Shown here piece after piece: positions 1 through 6,459 of a stretch of DNA of 14,292 bases (within the stretch, counting starts at the first letter, position 1; each line of letters opens with the position of its first letter). The stretch comes from UBA4417 sp031550085 (GTDB lineage Bacteria > Bacteroidota > Bacteroidia > Bacteroidales > UBA4417). A program made the translations under genes and the position numbers. The stretch covers positions 1 to 14,292 of the forward strand of contig JAVBOY010000028.1 in NCBI GenBank assembly GCA_031550085.1, in the 5' to 3' direction. The notes under the pieces were generated by a model. It made no database searches, was not told the DNA's origin, and saw nothing but the letters and a program-made list of their open reading frames with translations.

Positions 1-108
1 ATATCATTGACCGACAAAACTCATCTCAAAGACCTCTTCAATAAAACTAAATTTCAATATGACAAAGAACGTTTTAGGCTTAACGAGCCAAGTTTATTTA
101 ATTTTTAA
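1..108 (+). CDS. C-terminal 35 codons of an unidentified protein (gene begins before the window)
   Basis: Reading frame 1 is open from the first base and stops with TAA at 106-108. The visible tail is polar and basic (it contains DKTHLKDLFNKTKF) and ends in a short hydrophobic SLFNF. There is no domain in this piece that I can name. Tails of this style, ending in xLFxF, occur in some Bacteroidota transposases, and the palindromic DNA directly after it (113-138) and the very AT-rich flank would fit the end of an insertion sequence, but this is inference only. It runs towards the converging rdgB operon and is separated from it by about 200 non-coding bases. It could equally be a chance open frame. 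Confidence 0.4.
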   Translation: MSLTDKTHLKDLFNKTKFQYDKERFRLNEPSLFNF

Positions 109-112
109 TAAC

Positions 113-138
113 GTCCCAATTTTAATGGGACACTAGTG
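113..138. repeat. Inverted repeat plus palindrome after the truncated gene
   Basis: Bases 113-131 form a hairpin with a 6-bp stem (GTCCCA / TGGGAC) and a 7-base AT loop, and bases 131-138 are the perfect palindrome CACTAGTG, sharing one base with the hairpin. It starts five bases after the stop codon at 106-108. It may be a terminator without a good T-run, or the terminal inverted repeat of an insertion sequence whose transposase tail is at 1-108. The sequence alone cannot decide, because the other end is outside the window. Confidence 0.4.
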
Positions 139-314
139 AAAAAACAAATATAATAAAAATTAATTAATTAATATCTTCCCCTGTATGTTTTTTCATTATC
201 TGGTTGAAAAAAATCGTATTATTACTTAATCTCAACACTAACAAATTATTAAGAAAAAATTATACCCACTTTTAGTCTAATTCTCCAAAATCTACTCAAA
301 AAGGCTTTTCAAAA
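139..314. other. AT-rich non-coding spacer between converging genes
   Basis: This stretch holds no credible open frame on either strand. It is strikingly AT-rich compared with the genes around it and contains a short tetranucleotide run, ATTAATTAATTAAT, at 159-172. I see no convincing rho-independent terminator for the rdgB operon that ends at 315; a tiny AAAAG/CTTTT pairing near 302-310 is too weak to call. It is probably an ordinary intergenic spacer or DNA flanking a mobile element. Confidence 0.5.
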
Positions 315-893
315 TTAAAGTGAATTTAAAAACTCAACCAGCTTTTGTGTAGCGCGGGCGCGGTGGCTGATTTTGTTTTTCTCAGCCAATGGCATTTCGG
401 CAAAAGTTTTTGTATATCCTGTGGGCCTGAAAACAGGATCATACCCGAAGCCTTCGTTACCGTGTTTTTCATGGCAAATGGTTCCGTTTACCTTGCCTTC
501 GAACAAATATTCTTTTTCGTTTAAAATCAAAGCAATTACCGTACGAAAAGCGGCATTGCGGTTTTCGGAAGCCTGCATTTCGCCTAGCACTTTTTGCATA
601 TTATCTTCAAAACTGCAGTGTTCTCCGGCATAGCGCGCCGAATATACGCCCGGGCGTCCGTTTAAAACCTCAATCTCCAGTCCGGTATCGTCGGCAAAGC
701 AATTGCAACCGTATCTTTGGTGAATATAACGCGCTTTAAGCAAGGCATTGCCTTCCAATGTATCGGCAGTTTCGGGAATATCATCCGTACAGCCGATTTC
801 TGCAAGACTGATCACTTTAAAATTCCCGGGCAACAAATTTTGAACTTCGTAAAGTTTATGTGCATTATTCGTGGCAAATACAAGTTGAATCAT
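315..893 (-). CDS. rdgB: Non-canonical purine NTP pyrophosphatase RdgB/HAM1 (dITP/XTP diphosphatase)
   Basis: This enzyme hydrolyses dITP, ITP and XTP to the monophosphate and pyrophosphate, keeping deaminated purines out of DNA and RNA; it acts in the cytosol. The 192-residue product shows the full set of Ham1 motifs: TNNAHKL (residues 8-14, nucleotide entry), ADDTGLE (67-73, with the acidic Mg-binding residues), GRPGVYSARYAG (79-90), GFGYDPVF (148-155, base recognition) and SHRARA (176-181). Length is normal for the family. I chose the ATG at 891-893, because MIQLVFATNN aligns with the usual family start. The frame stays open upstream to an ATG at 945-947, but that would add a lysine-rich 18-residue leader and overlap the upstream gene's stop. 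It is the last gene of the rlmH operon, 37 bases after the VOC gene. Nothing is missing. Confidence 0.96.
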   Translation of the reverse strand: MIQLVFATNNAHKLYEVQNLLPGNFKVISLAEIGCTDDIPETADTLEGNALLKARYIHQRYGCNCFADDTGLEIEVLNGRPGVYSARYAGEHCSFEDNMQKVLGEMQASENRNAAFRTVIALILNEKEYLFEGKVNGTICHEKHGNEGFGYDPVFRPTGYTKTFAEMPLAEKNKISHRARATQKLVEFLNSL

Positions 894-930
894 CGTTTCA
901 ATCAATTTGGCTTTAAATTTTTTCTTTGCT

Positions 931-1308
931 TTACGCTGCTGTTTCATCTACCTCAAAAATACCGAACGTATTGTGGTCGGCATCCAAAAAATAACCTTGC
1001 CAGCAACGTCCGGCAACGGCAAATTTAGGTAAGGCCACTTGCCCGCCGCTTTTCAAAATTAATTCACAGGCCTGATCGAAATCGGCAACTTGCACCGAGC
1101 ACACGTATGCATTGGTTCCGTATTCCATCGGAGGAACGGCAACGGGACGTTTCAACAATCCGCCGTAAATCCCGTTGGTTTCAATGCGGTAATATTCAAT
1201 GGGAAGCGTTTCTTCTTTGACAAACTTCCATCCGAAAATGGCTTCGTAAAACGCAATTTCCCGTTCGGGATTGGAGGATTGAATTTCGAAATATAAGACA
1301 GTATTCAT
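931..1308 (-). CDS. VOC-superfamily (glyoxalase/bleomycin-resistance fold) protein
   Basis: A 125-residue protein with one vicinal-oxygen-chelate module pair. The first half opens with LYFEIQSSNPEREIAFYEAIFGW, the typical beta strand followed by the helix carrying the FY...FGW signature; the middle has NGIYGGLLKRP; the second half ends in YFLDADHNTFGIFEVD, the usual D-x-x-x-N-x-x-x-(I/L)-x-(E) ending with Glu as the possible metal ligand. VOC proteins bind a metal or small electrophile and include lyases, dioxygenases and resistance proteins; this small single-module form is usually a dimer of unknown substrate, so I give no specific reaction. The start ATG is only three bases past the stop of the DUF4180 gene, so the two are almost certainly co-translated. 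Confidence 0.88.
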   Translation of the reverse strand: MNTVLYFEIQSSNPEREIAFYEAIFGWKFVKEETLPIEYYRIETNGIYGGLLKRPVAVPPMEYGTNAYVCSVQVADFDQACELILKSGGQVALPKFAVAGRCWQGYFLDADHNTFGIFEVDETAA

Positions 1309-1311
1309 GGT

Positions 1312-1668
1312 CTATTTTGTTAATTTGGTTATGGCTTCGTCAACGGTGGACACAAAGTTAATATGTCCGATTTTGTTACTTTCAAAGATAAAGTCCCGGA
1401 CACTTTTACCCGGATATTGAAATTTTCCGACAATGGCCAAGCGAACCCGGTAATTCGAAAATTTTTGAAGAACCTCACCGGCCAATCCGTTTTTCAGATC
1501 AAAAAAATCAGGGGTAACGTTTTTCTCATGGAGAATAATCCATTCAAATCCCTGGTAATACAAGTTCGCTAACAACTCCAAACCGTCATGAGCAGTTTTA
1601 ACAAGTACATCTTCCGAAATGACTTCGGCGACTTGGACATGATTCAGGTAGTGTGTATTGATTTCCAT
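1312..1668 (-). CDS. DUF4180 family protein of unknown function
   Basis: The product is a small soluble protein (118 residues from this start) that I recognise as DUF4180 from the central block: HDGLELLANLYYQGF, then IILHEKN, TPDFFDLKNGLAGE, LQKFSNYRVRLAIVGKF, and DFIFESNK followed by INFVS. No signal peptide or membrane segment is present and no catalytic function is established for the family. I prefer the ATG at 1666-1668 (MEINTHYLN), because family members I recall begin at this point; an in-frame ATG at 1696-1698 would add ten residues and overlap the rlmH stop by eight bases, and cannot be excluded. It lies between rlmH and the VOC gene in one transcription unit; the context gives no functional clue beyond shared expression. 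Confidence 0.85.
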   Translation of the reverse strand: MEINTHYLNHVQVAEVISEDVLVKTAHDGLELLANLYYQGFEWIILHEKNVTPDFFDLKNGLAGEVLQKFSNYRVRLAIVGKFQYPGKSVRDFIFESNKIGHINFVSTVDEAITKLTK

Positions 1669-1690
1669 TGAAACTTTGTATTTCCGGTTA

Positions 1691-2164
1691 CTATTCATTA
1701 TGGTACGGTTCGTTCCGCAAAATAGTCAAGGCACGGTAAAGTTGTTCTGCCAGCAAAATACGAATCATTTGGTGTGTGAACGTCATTTTTGACAAAGCAA
1801 GCGTCAAGTTGGCCCGTTGTTTCATGCTTTCACTCACACCATAAGCGCCTCCGATCAAAAAAACCAGATCTTTAATTCCCGAGTTCAGTTGTTTTTGGAT
1901 AAAATCGGCAAATTCCACCGAACGAAATTCTTTGCCCCGTTCGTCCAACAAAACACAAAACGAAACTTTGGGAATTTTCGCGAGTAACAACTCGGCCTCT
2001 TTTTCCTGAATTTGCAAGGGTGAAAGGTTTTTCCGTTCCTTCAAATCGGGAATTTCAACCCATGAAACCGGATTGTAAAACTTCAATCGTCCCAAAAACA
2101 AATGGATTGCTTCTGAAATATACTCTTCATTCGTTTTACCGATTTGTAGTACCGTAATGTTCAT
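1691..2164 (-). CDS. rlmH: 23S rRNA (pseudouridine1915-N3)-methyltransferase RlmH
   Basis: RlmH methylates N3 of pseudouridine 1915 in helix 69 of 23S rRNA, using S-adenosylmethionine, on the assembled 70S ribosome. The 157-residue product matches the usual length of about 155 and has the SPOUT knotted-fold motifs: LDERGKEF (73-80), FLIGGAYGV (102-110, SAM-binding loop) and the C-terminal block from LSKMTFTHQM to LLAEQLYRAL and NEPYHNE. I chose the ATG at 2162-2164, which gives the canonical MNITVLQIGK start; the frame extends upstream to 2251 but those residues are not part of the family. It heads the four-gene operon with the DUF4180, VOC and rdgB genes, transcribed away from icd. Confidence 0.97.
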   Translation of the reverse strand: MNITVLQIGKTNEEYISEAIHLFLGRLKFYNPVSWVEIPDLKERKNLSPLQIQEKEAELLLAKIPKVSFCVLLDERGKEFRSVEFADFIQKQLNSGIKDLVFLIGGAYGVSESMKQRANLTLALSKMTFTHQMIRILLAEQLYRALTILRNEPYHNE

Positions 2165-2181
2165 GACTTTGAAAAAACGGG

Positions 2182-2216
2182 TAAAGGTAGAAAATTTGGT
2201 TTGCCGAATCTTCAAA
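2182..2216 (-). promoter_or_regulatory. Possible promoter of the rlmH operon
   Basis: On the minus strand, TACCTTTA (bases 2182-2189) is one base off the Bacteroidota -7 consensus TAnnTTTG. A TTTG sits upstream at 2213-2216, 23 bases away, slightly longer than the usual spacing near 19. It would start transcription about ten bases ahead of the rlmH ATG. The match is imperfect, so this is tentative. Confidence 0.3.
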
Positions 2217-2355
2217 AAGCCACCTCTTTCCAAAACAAAATCCACTTTCACTTTGTTAATTCACATTATATCCATATCCGTGAATAAAAATTATTTTTTT
2301 AAGATATCGATTTCAAAAACAATTATTTACACGATAAGTTTATTTTTTATTTATC

Positions 2356-3627
2356 ATGTCTGAAGAAAAAATCACCTTACATCAAGGCATATTGCAAGTG
2401 CCTGACCATCCAACCATCCCTTTTATCGAAGGCGACGGAACGGGACCTGATATTTGGCATGCCGCCGTCCGCGTACTGGATGCCGCTATTGAAAAAGCCT
2501 ATCAGGGTAAACGCAAAATCCATTGGAAAGAAGTGCTTGCCGGGGAAAAAGCATTTTACAAAACCGGAAACTGGCTTCCCGATGAGACTTTGGAAGCCTT
2601 CCAAGACTATTTGGTCGGCATCAAAGGGCCGCTGACAACACCGGTCGGTGGCGGAATCCGTTCGTTGAATGTTGCTTTGCGGCAAAAACTGGATTTGTAC
2701 GTTTGTTTGCGTCCGGTTCGCTGGTATGCCGGTGTTCCGAGTCCGATAAAACATCCGGAAAAGGTAAACATGGTTATTTTCAGGGAAAACACGGAAGATA
2801 TTTATGCCGGAATCGAATACCTGAACGGGACTCCCGAAGTCCAAAAAGTGCGGAACTTTTTGATAAACGACATGGGCGTAACCAAAATCCGTTTCCCCGA
2901 AACGTCATCAATCGGAATCAAACCCGTTTCCATTGAGGGAACCGAACGGTTAGTTCGTGCTGCCCTGCAATATGCCATCCAACACAAGTTGCCTTCGGTA
3001 ACCTTGGTTCACAAGGGGAATATCATGAAATTTACCGAAGGAGCTTTTAAAAATTGGGGATATGAACTGGCAGAGCGGGAGTTTGCCGACCAATGTTTTA
3101 CCTGGAACCAATACAACAAGATTTTAGAGAAACACGGCCAAACCACAGCCGACCAATATCAGGAAATTGCGCTTAAAGAAGGCAAAGTTTTAGTGAAAGA
3201 TGTGATTGCCGATTCTTTTTTGCAACAAATCCTGCTCCGGCCTGAAGAGTATTCTGTAATTGCCACGCTCAACCTCAACGGCGATTACATCAGCGACGCT
3301 TTGGCAGCCATGGTGGGCGGTATCGGAATGGCACCCGGCGCCAACATCAATTACCTAACCGGACATGCCATTTTTGAAGCCACGCACGGCACAGCGCCCA
3401 AATATGCCGGTTTAGACAAGGTAAATCCGGGTTCGGTGATTTTGAGCGGCGCATTAATGCTGGAATACATGGGTTGGAATGAAGCAGCCGAGTTAATTTA
3501 CCGGAATATTGAAAAAACCATTCAAAACAAAAAAGTGACGTATGATTTGCACCGTCTGATGGATGGAGCCGAAAAACTTAAAACCAGCGAATTTGCAACC
3601 GAAATTATCAAATCGATGGCGGAATAA
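2356..3627 (+). CDS. icd: NADP-dependent isocitrate dehydrogenase
   Basis: Converts isocitrate to 2-oxoglutarate and CO2 with reduction of NADP, in the cytosolic TCA branch that supplies glutamate. The 423-residue protein closely follows the E. coli dimeric enzyme: GGGIRSLNVALRQ (98-110) contains Ser103, equivalent to the substrate-contacting and, in enterics, AceK-phosphorylated serine; FRENTEDIYAG (142-152) contains Tyr150; LVHKGNIMKFTEG (217-229) contains catalytic Lys220; NLNGDYISDALAA (306-318) carries the metal-binding aspartates; HGTAPKYAG (344-352) has the Lys-Tyr pair diagnostic of NADP rather than NAD preference. ATG at 2356 gives a normal N-terminus. It is followed after 30 bases by gltA and is divergent from rlmH. 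A weak -7-like TAAGTTTA at 2335-2342 lies just ahead but would leave almost no leader, so I do not call it. Confidence 0.97.
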   Translation: MSEEKITLHQGILQVPDHPTIPFIEGDGTGPDIWHAAVRVLDAAIEKAYQGKRKIHWKEVLAGEKAFYKTGNWLPDETLEAFQDYLVGIKGPLTTPVGGGIRSLNVALRQKLDLYVCLRPVRWYAGVPSPIKHPEKVNMVIFRENTEDIYAGIEYLNGTPEVQKVRNFLINDMGVTKIRFPETSSIGIKPVSIEGTERLVRAALQYAIQHKLPSVTLVHKGNIMKFTEGAFKNWGYELAEREFADQCFTWNQYNKILEKHGQTTADQYQEIALKEGKVLVKDVIADSFLQQILLRPEEYSVIATLNLNGDYISDALAAMVGGIGMAPGANINYLTGHAIFEATHGTAPKYAGLDKVNPGSVILSGALMLEYMGWNEAAELIYRNIEKTIQNKKVTYDLHRLMDGAEKLKTSEFATEIIKSMAE

Positions 3628-3657
3628 AAGAATTTATTATTTTTTAATTATTTTATT

Positions 3658-4983
3658 ATGAACACATTAAAAGAAAAACTATATCAAAAGATTGTGGAAT
3701 GGCGTCCGCGAACCGAAGCCCTTTTAAAAGATCATGGGGACAAAGTAGTCGGCGAAATAACCATTTCGCAAATTATTGGCGGCATGCGCGGCGTAAAAGC
3801 TCTGGTTTCGGATATTTCATACCTCGACCCTGCCGAAGGCATTCGTTACAGGGGGTATACTTTGTCTGAGGTTTTTGAAAAATTACCCAAACCCAACGGT
3901 AGCCAAATGCCTTATGTGGAAGGGGTGTTTTATTTGCTGTTGACCGGCGATATTCCTACCGAAGACGACCTGCAAAACACTCTGGACGAATTTCAACAAC
4001 GGCGTATTTTGCCCCGCTATGTATATGACTTAATCGACAGCATGCCGGCAAGCACGCATCCCATGGCCATTTTTTCGGCTGTGATCTGTACCATGCAACG
4101 CGAAAGTGTTTTTACAAGGAAATACCTTTCGGCAAAATTGCGCAAAGATGACTATTGGGATCCCACTTATGAGGATGCCTTGAATTTACTGGCAAAATTG
4201 CCCGAAATAGCCGCTTATATTTATGCCAAGCTTTACCGCAACGGCAAACACATCACTTCCAATCCGAATCTCGATTTTGGTGGGAATTTTGCACACATGA
4301 TGGACATTGCAAAACCCTATGACGATGTGAGCCGGATGCATTTCATCATCCATGCCGATCACGAAAGCGGCAATGTGAGCGCTCATACCGGGCATTTGGT
4401 CGCCAGTTCGTTATCGGACATCTACCTTGCCATTTCGTCCATGATAAATGGGTTGGCCGGACCTTTGCACGGGTTGGCGAATCAGGAAGTATTGCGTTGG
4501 CTGCAATGGTTGGTCGATCGGATGGACGGCCGCGAGCCTGATGAAGAAACGTTAAAAAAAATGGTTTGGGAAGTATTGGAATCCGGCCAGGTAATTCCGG
4601 GATACGGACATGCCGTGTTGCGGATTACCGATCCACGTTATACTTTGCAACGTGAATTTTCGCTCAACCATTTGAAAAATGATTTGTTGTTTAAATACGT
4701 GGATATGTTGTTTAAGATCGTTCCGCCTATTTTAAAAGAACAAGGAAAAGCAAAAAACCCATGGCCCAACGTCGATGCCCAATCGGGCGTCATACAATGG
4801 CATTACGGCGTGAAAGAGTATGATTTTTACACTGTTTTGTTCGGAGTGGGGAGAGCCATCGGCATTTGTGCCAACATTATTTGGGACAGAGCCCTGGGAT
4901 ATGCATTAGAACGTCCGAAATCTTTAACAACCGCTATTCTCGAGGACATTGCAGCCGGGAAAGAAGTGATTATTGAAGACTAG
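3658..4983 (+). CDS. gltA: Citrate synthase, mitochondrial (eukaryote-like) type
   Basis: Condenses oxaloacetate and acetyl-CoA to citrate and CoA, the entry of the TCA branch completed by the adjacent icd. The catalytic triad is intact: His271 in PLHGLANQEV, His318 in VPGYGHAV-like VIPGYGHAVLR, and Asp373 in WPNVDAQSG. The 441-residue sequence resembles the animal mitochondrial enzyme over nearly its whole length: GGMRGVKALVSDISYLDP (41-58), GIRYRGY, SGNVSAHTGHL (237-247), DPRYTLQREF (325-334) and KAKNPWPNVDA (364-374). It lacks the features of the NADH-regulated hexameric Gram-negative type. There is no mitochondrial presequence. It is co-oriented with icd 30 bases downstream, so it is probably co-transcribed. 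The upstream gene for aconitase, often nearby in relatives, is not in this window. Confidence 0.97.
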   Translation: MNTLKEKLYQKIVEWRPRTEALLKDHGDKVVGEITISQIIGGMRGVKALVSDISYLDPAEGIRYRGYTLSEVFEKLPKPNGSQMPYVEGVFYLLLTGDIPTEDDLQNTLDEFQQRRILPRYVYDLIDSMPASTHPMAIFSAVICTMQRESVFTRKYLSAKLRKDDYWDPTYEDALNLLAKLPEIAAYIYAKLYRNGKHITSNPNLDFGGNFAHMMDIAKPYDDVSRMHFIIHADHESGNVSAHTGHLVASSLSDIYLAISSMINGLAGPLHGLANQEVLRWLQWLVDRMDGREPDEETLKKMVWEVLESGQVIPGYGHAVLRITDPRYTLQREFSLNHLKNDLLFKYVDMLFKIVPPILKEQGKAKNPWPNVDAQSGVIQWHYGVKEYDFYTVLFGVGRAIGICANIIWDRALGYALERPKSLTTAILEDIAAGKEVIIED

Positions 4984-4994
4984 GATCTGTTAAA

Positions 4995-5219
4995 ATGAAA
5001 TTTACGCGCATATTCATTCAAGTCGTCATTGCGGGTTTTATCATTGTGGGGATGACACGAAGCCCTTTGCGCAAACATGTGATAAGCACTTTTAACAAGA
5101 AAAAAAGCATTCAAATCGTGCAAGAACCAAAAACGGTAAACAAAGGCATCCTTGCTTTTTTTTACCGGAAAAGATTTCATTTTCCCAATCTTTCGGCAAT
5201 CCTTCAATGGCGATTTTAA
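4995..5219 (+). CDS. Possible small membrane-anchored protein
   Basis: An open frame of 74 residues begins with ATG 11 bases after the gltA stop, the spacing expected in an operon. Residues 6-20 (IFIQVVIAGFIIVGM) form one plausible transmembrane helix preceded by a short basic MKFTR, and the remainder is strongly basic (about a quarter Lys/Arg) with no cysteines or recognisable motif. I do not recognise a family. Against it: the opposite strand has an open frame of almost the same extent (4980-5207), so a long open frame is not by itself evidence here, and the stretch could be an untranslated 3' region of gltA. A possible weak stem (AAAAAAG 5229-5235 with CTTTTTT 5252-5258) follows it. Confidence 0.35.
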   Translation: MKFTRIFIQVVIAGFIIVGMTRSPLRKHVISTFNKKKSIQIVQEPKTVNKGILAFFYRKRFHFPNLSAILQWRF

Positions 5220-5255
5220 GTTTGAATAAAAAAAGCAAACAACAACCGGTTCTTT

Positions 5256-5282
5256 TTTGATTTTAATTTTTGCTTATCTTTG
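5256..5282 (+). promoter_or_regulatory. Bacteroidota-type promoter for the DUF4290 gene
   Basis: TATCTTTG at 5275-5282 is an exact match to the -7 consensus TAnnTTTG, embedded in TTATCTTTGCCCCC, a form common upstream of Bacteroidota genes. TTTG at 5256-5259 could serve as the -33 element, but the 15-base gap is shorter than usual. It predicts transcription starting near 5289 and an untranslated leader of about 77 bases before the ATG at 5366. It also rules out the TTG at 5270 as a translation start, since that lies upstream of the expected transcript. Confidence 0.6.
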
Positions 5283-5365
5283 CCCCCGTTAACAGAACAC
5301 ATCCAATCACTTTACCGGGGGCAAACATTTTAGACCTTTCAAGAAAAGCCCTTTTTATCTTTTGT

Positions 5366-6025
5366 ATGGAATACAACACAACGCGTGACAAACTTTTGAT
5401 TTCGGAATACGGACGCAATGTCCAAAACATGATCCGCATGATTGCAGCGATCGACGAGCGTGAAAAACGTACGAAACTGGCTCATGCCCTGGTAAGCGTT
5501 CTAGCGGCCATGCATCCCGAAGTGCGCGACCACAACGACCTTCGGCACAAGCTCTGGGACCATCTATATATTATGTCCGAATTCACGCTGGATGTGGATT
5601 GCCCATTCCCGATTCCCCCCAAACCGGAACAGGTGGCAATTCCCAATCATGTGGCGTATTCACAAAGCCCCATCCTGTTGCGGCCTTACGGGAAAAATAT
5701 GGAACGCATCATTCAAACGGTGTGCGAAATGGAAGAAGGGGAAGAAAAAGAATCGCTGATCCGAACCATCGGGAATACGTTGAAAAAAATGTATTTGAAT
5801 TGGAACCGCGATTCGGTAAACGACGCATTGATCCACGAACATTTAAGTCTGCTGTCGAACGGTATGTTGAAAATGAAAGACGAAGACCGTTTGCATTCCA
5901 CCAACGACTTGCTGAAAACCAACCGCCCCCCAGCGAACAAAAAAGCAGCTTTCAAAAAAGAGTATCCGAAAGACTTTAACGCCAAAAAACGAAACAACAA
6001 CGGGAAAAACCGTAGAAAAAGCTAG
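5366..6025 (+). CDS. DUF4290 family protein with internal duplication
   Basis: A 219-residue cytosolic protein of a conserved Bacteroidota family without known function, recognised by the opening MEYNTTRDKL, the EYGRN motif, HKLWDHLYIMSEF (61-73) and the CPFPIPPKPEQ linker (79-89). No signal peptide or membrane segment is present. Two copies of a roughly 60-residue unit can be aligned without gaps at an offset of 93 residues: residues 11-71 and 104-164, sharing YGxN, a Glu pair, Leu38/131, Leu46/139, Met49/142 and HLxxxS. The C-terminal 30 residues are highly basic (KKAAFKKEY to KNRRKS), suggesting nucleic-acid or ribosome contact, but that is inference. I chose the ATG at 5366 because it follows the promoter and gives the family start; the frame is open further upstream to a TTG at 5270 that overlaps the promoter. 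It is a single-gene unit. Confidence 0.88.
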   Translation: MEYNTTRDKLLISEYGRNVQNMIRMIAAIDEREKRTKLAHALVSVLAAMHPEVRDHNDLRHKLWDHLYIMSEFTLDVDCPFPIPPKPEQVAIPNHVAYSQSPILLRPYGKNMERIIQTVCEMEEGEEKESLIRTIGNTLKKMYLNWNRDSVNDALIHEHLSLLSNGMLKMKDEDRLHSTNDLLKTNRPPANKKAAFKKEYPKDFNAKKRNNNGKNRRKS

Positions 6026-6051
6026 GCGTTCTTCCCTCTAGGTCATAAGCC

Positions 6052-6075
6052 ATATAAAATTTCCTTGTTTTATAT
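6052..6075 (+). terminator. Weak AT-only hairpin after the DUF4290 gene
   Basis: ATATAAAA (6052-6059) pairs with TTTTATAT (6068-6075) across an 8-base loop, and a run of seven Ts follows at about 6083-6089. The stem has no G-C pairs, so it would be a poor terminator by itself; position 27 bases after the stop codon is the main argument for it. Confidence 0.25.
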
Positions 6076-6131
6076 TGCGTGCTTTTTTTCAAAGAGTAAA
6101 CCACCCGTTTTTTCACTGCGCCATATTTTTA

Positions 6132-6152
6132 GTTTACACAGCGGTTTACACA
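6132..6152. repeat. Short direct repeat GTTTACACA, two copies
   Basis: GTTTACACA occurs at 6132-6140 and again at 6144-6152, twelve bases apart, a spacing close to one helical turn. It lies in the spacer between the DUF4290 gene and the tRNA gene. Paired repeats on one face of the helix can be protein-binding sites or arms of a recombination site, but no regulator or integrase gene is near, so no function is assigned. Confidence 0.4.
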
Positions 6153-6197
6153 ACCCGTATAAAACCTAAGTTAAAACCCCATAAAACGGCAATAAAA

Positions 6198-6222
6198 AAA
6201 GAGTTGCGAAATACAACTCTTT
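6198..6222 (-). terminator. Rho-independent terminator of tRNA-Phe
   Basis: AAAGAGTTG (6198-6206) and CAACTCTTT (6214-6222) form a 9-bp stem with a 7-base loop. Read on the minus strand, the stem runs straight into TTTTTTTATT, the T-run expected for intrinsic termination. It begins about ten bases after the 3' end of the tRNA. On the + strand there is no comparable T-run, so it mainly serves the tRNA. Confidence 0.85.
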
Positions 6223-6232
6223 AGTTTTGATG

Positions 6233-6305
<73 letters not shown>

Positions 6306-6321
6306 TCTCAAATAGGAGGTG

Positions 6322-6352
6322 CAAAAGTAGGCTTTTTTTTTATTTCTACAAA
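6322..6352 (-). promoter_or_regulatory. Bacteroidota-type promoter of tRNA-Phe
   Basis: On the minus strand TTTG (6349-6352), a 19-base spacer and TACTTTTG (6322-6329) reproduce the -33/-7 consensus TTTG-N19-TAnnTTTG exactly. Transcription would begin near 6315, about ten bases ahead of the mature tRNA 5' end. This is the best promoter match in the window. Confidence 0.75.
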
Positions 6353-6422
6353 CTTCGAATTTCAAACCACGTAATTTAGAAACATTCTAAATTAAATTTT
6401 CCACACCGCGCCATTTTTTTCC

Positions 6423-6430
6423 GAACTTTG
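6423..6430 (+). promoter_or_regulatory. Possible -7 element of the coaX operon
   Basis: GAACTTTG, in the context CCGAACTTTGCC, differs by one base from TAnnTTTG and lies about 30 bases ahead of the coaX ATG at a suitable distance for a short leader. No clear TTTG is seen at the -33 position; the upstream region is T-rich. Tentative. Confidence 0.35.
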
Positions 6431-6459
6431 CCATCGCTTTCATTTTGGAACCTTTTTGA

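Noticed and set aside
894..947. 18-residue N-terminal extension of RdgB
   Set aside because: It is lysine-rich, not part of the family, and would overlap the VOC gene; the internal ATG at 891-893 fits the family start.
2165..2251. 29-residue N-terminal extension of RlmH
   Set aside because: RlmH normally starts at MNITVLQIGK; the extension covers the probable promoter region.
2377..2844. 155-residue minus-strand open frame inside icd
   Set aside because: Antisense to a gene with complete catalytic motifs; no independent evidence.
5229..5258. AAAAAAG/CTTTTTT stem as terminator of the icd-gltA unit
   Set aside because: The stem is nearly all A-T with a 16-base loop and no separate T-run; too weak to list as a feature.
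5270..5365. TTG start and 32-residue extension of the DUF4290 protein
   Set aside because: The TTG overlaps the -7 promoter element, so it would not be in the transcript.
5599..5979. 126-residue + strand frame overlapping the DUF4290 gene
   Set aside because: Out of frame with the recognised family protein, Arg/Pro-rich composition typical of a shifted frame, no motif.
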